Assembly: GCF_030657435.1 (NCBI RefSeq)
Contig: NZ_JAUTWS010000055.1
Location: 1-33,885, forward strand
DNA from: Paracraurococcus lichenis
Lineage (GTDB): Bacteria; Pseudomonadota; Alphaproteobacteria; Acetobacterales; Acetobacteraceae
Direction: 5' to 3'
DNA length: 33,885 nt
Of this stretch, positions 32,105 through 33,885 are shown piece by piece. A model generated the notes under the pieces. It was not told the DNA's origin. It saw nothing but the letters and a program-made list of their open reading frames with translations, and ran no database searches. How positions within the stretch are numbered: position 1 is the stretch's first letter; each line of letters opens with the position of its first letter. The position numbers were made by a program, and so were the translations under genes.

Positions 32105-33791
32105 GGCGTGGTTCAGAATCGGCCAGTTTCGGGTCACACGGGCGCGCGGAGAGCGCCGGCCCGTGAGGGCCGGATGTCGACGTGCGATGTGCTCGGTGCG
32201 GGAGGCGTCAGCCTCCGCGCGTCAAGCCCGCCGGGGCTGAAGCGGGCCCAGGCCGAGCAGGGTGAGCCAGTGCGGATGATCCTGGCCGGTCATCAGCTCC
32301 CGCGGGCTCTTGCCCTGGCGCTCGGCGTGCCGGCTGCGCAGGAAGCGGCGGTGGTTCAGGAAGAATCGCAGCAGATCCAGGTATGAGCCGCCGAGATGGC
32401 GGCGCAAGGTGAAGTAGGTGCGCAGCCGCGAGTTGAGGTTCTCCACGAGGGAGCTGCTGCGCGGCGTGCTGTCCATGGCCCGGCACACGGCGTCGAACAG
32501 GATGTGGAACTTGCCTCCCATCCGCGCTCGCAGATCGCTCCACTCCTGCCAATATGCAGGTGAGGTGGTGGGCAGGCGGTGCAGGATGCAGGCTTCCCGC
32601 ACGACGGGCTCGGGGACGGCGTGAGCGCGTGCGATGGCGGCCAGCTCGGCATCGAGCAGGCCGGCGAAGGCGAGCAGGTGGTCGCGCTGGTTCTGCAGGG
32701 CAACGCGCACCGGGCGAATGCGCCGCGGGTCCTCGGCCTCCCTGACCATCAGCTCGGCGACGATGAAGTCGAACAGCTCTCGCCGGGTCGCCAGGCCTGG
32801 GCCGGCCAGGGCGAGGATGTCGTGCCGCAGCCAGTGCACGAGCGTTCGCACGTCGCGGGCGAGGCATGACGCCCGCACCTCCGCATGACGGGCCTGCTCG
32901 AGCTGGACGCCAACCTTGCCCTCTAGATCCCGCTGACCGGCGCGGCTGATCCCGGCCTGCAGCGCCTTGCGCCGGGACGTGGCGCCCGTGGCAAGGCGCG
33001 ACAGCGTGTTGGCCAGGCCCTCGCTCCGGCGCTGGATGTGGAACACGTCACCATGGCACGGCGTGTCGCCCCAAGCCGCCTGCTGCCCGGCGCGCAGGCC
33101 CCGCCCAGCATCGGCGATGGTGTAGTCGGGTCGCAGTCCCCGCTCGGCGGCGTCGAGCAGGTGCACGCCCCAGGTGTCAGCGTCACGATGCTGCTCCGCC
33201 ACCAGGAGGTAGCAGTACGTCGACCTGGCATCGACGCCGGCCAGCACAGGCGTGGCGCCCTGGAAGACCTCATCGTGCAAGCCCACCCGAATGCCTGACA
33301 GGTCTGGCTCGTCGTTGACCACGCTCGCCTGCCGTGTGGCCGCCTGGGGCACGTCATGGACCTGGCCCAAGCTGATGGGCAGGCCCAGCAGGTCACGCAG
33401 GAACTCGACGACGCCGCGATATGAACTGCGGCAGATCAGCGTCAGCCCTACGATGACCTGGCGCAGCCAGGTTTTGGTCACCGCCAGCTCGAACAGCACC
33501 TCATCGTCCCGCACGGCGGGCGAGAAGGCCTCGTCCAGCGCCGCGCTGGCCTTCTGCGTCTGCTGGTAGACGAACTTGCGGCTGACCCCGTGCTGGGCGG
33601 CCAAGTCGCTGAGCGTCTTGGTGCCGGCCAGGGCCTGGATGGCGAGCTCCTTGCGGCCGCTTTCGGGCAGCCCGACCGCCGCGCCAACACCTCGGTCCAT
33701 ACTCGCCTCACCGATGAAAACCCGAGGGTGCCATCACCCACCCCGGCAGCGCCAACCCAGCCTCGCGTGTGACCCGGTTTCGAACCACGCC
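32105..33791 (-). mobile_element. Insertion sequence with a 492-aa DDE transposase, family unassigned
   Basis: About 1.69 kb. Both ends carry the same two blocks in inverted orientation: GGCGTGGTTC outermost (32105-32114; complement of 33782-33791) and GGGTCACACG inside. They are separated by 16 bases at the left and 6 at the right. The transposase gene fills the space between. No target duplication is visible. It cuts a recombinase gene on the left and abuts an IS66-type tnpC on the right, so it may mark a rearrangement. A third, solitary copy of the right end is at 4431-4480. Confidence 0.7.
32222..33700 (-). CDS. DDE-type transposase, unclassified family
   Basis: 492 aa. An N-terminal helix-turn-helix ('LSDLAAQHGVSRKFVYQQTQ', about residues 31-50) is followed by a DDE core: 'AGVDARSTYCYLLVAEQ' (first Asp), 'DYTIADAGRGLRAGQQ' (second Asp) and 'SSSLVENLNSRLRTYF' (Glu). 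The C-terminus has 'LRRHLGGSYLDLLRFFLNHR' and 'KSPRELMTG'. I recall similar proteins annotated only as transposases in alphaproteobacteria and place it near ISNCY-type groups with low confidence. It appears intact. GGTGAGG lies upstream of ATG 33700. Confidence 0.85.
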   Translation of the reverse strand: MDRGVGAAVGLPESGRKELAIQALAGTKTLSDLAAQHGVSRKFVYQQTQKASAALDEAFSPAVRDDEVLFELAVTKTWLRQVIVGLTLICRSSYRGVVEFLRDLLGLPISLGQVHDVPQAATRQASVVNDEPDLSGIRVGLHDEVFQGATPVLAGVDARSTYCYLLVAEQHRDADTWGVHLLDAAERGLRPDYTIADAGRGLRAGQQAAWGDTPCHGDVFHIQRRSEGLANTLSRLATGATSRRKALQAGISRAGQRDLEGKVGVQLEQARHAEVRASCLARDVRTLVHWLRHDILALAGPGLATRRELFDFIVAELMVREAEDPRRIRPVRVALQNQRDHLLAFAGLLDAELAAIARAHAVPEPVVREACILHRLPTTSPAYWQEWSDLRARMGGKFHILFDAVCRAMDSTPRSSSLVENLNSRLRTYFTLRRHLGGSYLDLLRFFLNHRRFLRSRHAERQGKSPRELMTGQDHPHWLTLLGLGPLQPRRA

Positions 33792-33885
33792 TCCTGATGC
33801 GCTGTCGCCGGCCGAGCTGAAGGCGCTGCTTGCCGAGCTGCTTGCCAAGCTGGCGGAGCTCGAGCGCACAGTGGCGGCGCAGCGT
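33792..33885 (+). CDS. IS66-type transposase (tnpC), N-terminal part, runs off the window
   Basis: The frame reads 'PDALSPAELKALLAELLAKL' then 'ELERTVAAQR' to the last base. This coiled-coil start is typical of IS66 TnpC proteins in alphaproteobacteria. The native start codon is missing; the frame is open leftward into the IS, where a GTG at 33769 inside the inverted repeat could serve as a start. Incomplete on the right. Confidence 0.6.

Overview
The window is GC-rich DNA with dense coding, heavy IS traffic and mostly Shine-Dalgarno-led genes. Protein flavour (Opp-type sugar-oligomer importer, DUF6152/DUF6644 pair, ScpA-like kleisin, IS1380/IS110/IS1595/IS66-type elements) suggests an alphaproteobacterium, most likely of the Acetobacteraceae (Roseomonas/Belnapia-like). 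That assignment is inference from style, not from a marker gene. No rRNA, tRNA or CRISPR array was seen.

Layout. 0-2.4 kb: a broken ISAs1-type transposase split by an IS110-family element. 2.4-8.1 kb: a secreted esterase, a glycosidase remnant next to a solitary IS end, an AT-richer membrane-protein gene with its own promoter and terminator, an NmrA-family remnant, an intact SDR oxidoreductase and small gene remnants. 8.2-10 kb: a membrane protein of unknown function and an HU-like protein. 10.25-12.0 kb: a complete IS1380-family element with inverted repeats and a TTTT target duplication, inserted exactly in front of the start codon of a DUF2934 gene. 12.4-14.1 kb: a secreted tannase/feruloyl esterase. 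14.5-15.5 kb: an IS1595-family element with a frameshifted transposase. 15.8-16.7 kb: a DUF6152/DUF6644 pair.

16.9-27.9 kb is the metabolic core: an arabino-oligosaccharide utilisation locus. Reading on the minus strand it has an ArsR-type regulator, a perfect 20-bp palindrome, a solute-binding protein, two permeases, two ATPases and a GH51 alpha-L-arabinofuranosidase, all tightly packed. Next to it are a divergent SMP-30/gluconolactonase-type gene, a broken SDR dehydrogenase and a shortened aldose 1-epimerase. The logic is import of arabinose-containing oligosaccharides, hydrolysis, anomer interconversion, oxidation to the lactone and lactone opening; the oxidation gene in this copy is dead.

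28.1-33.9 kb: an AbrB-type membrane protein, a secreted alpha/beta hydrolase, and an overlapping minus-strand operon made of a tyrosine-recombinase C-terminus, a protein resembling Api92/DUF1281-like domains and an ScpA-like kleisin. The recombinase is cut by an IS with a 492-aa DDE transposase, which also lies against the 5' end of an IS66-type tnpC running off the window. The recombinase/kleisin operon is my best candidate for an undescribed system.
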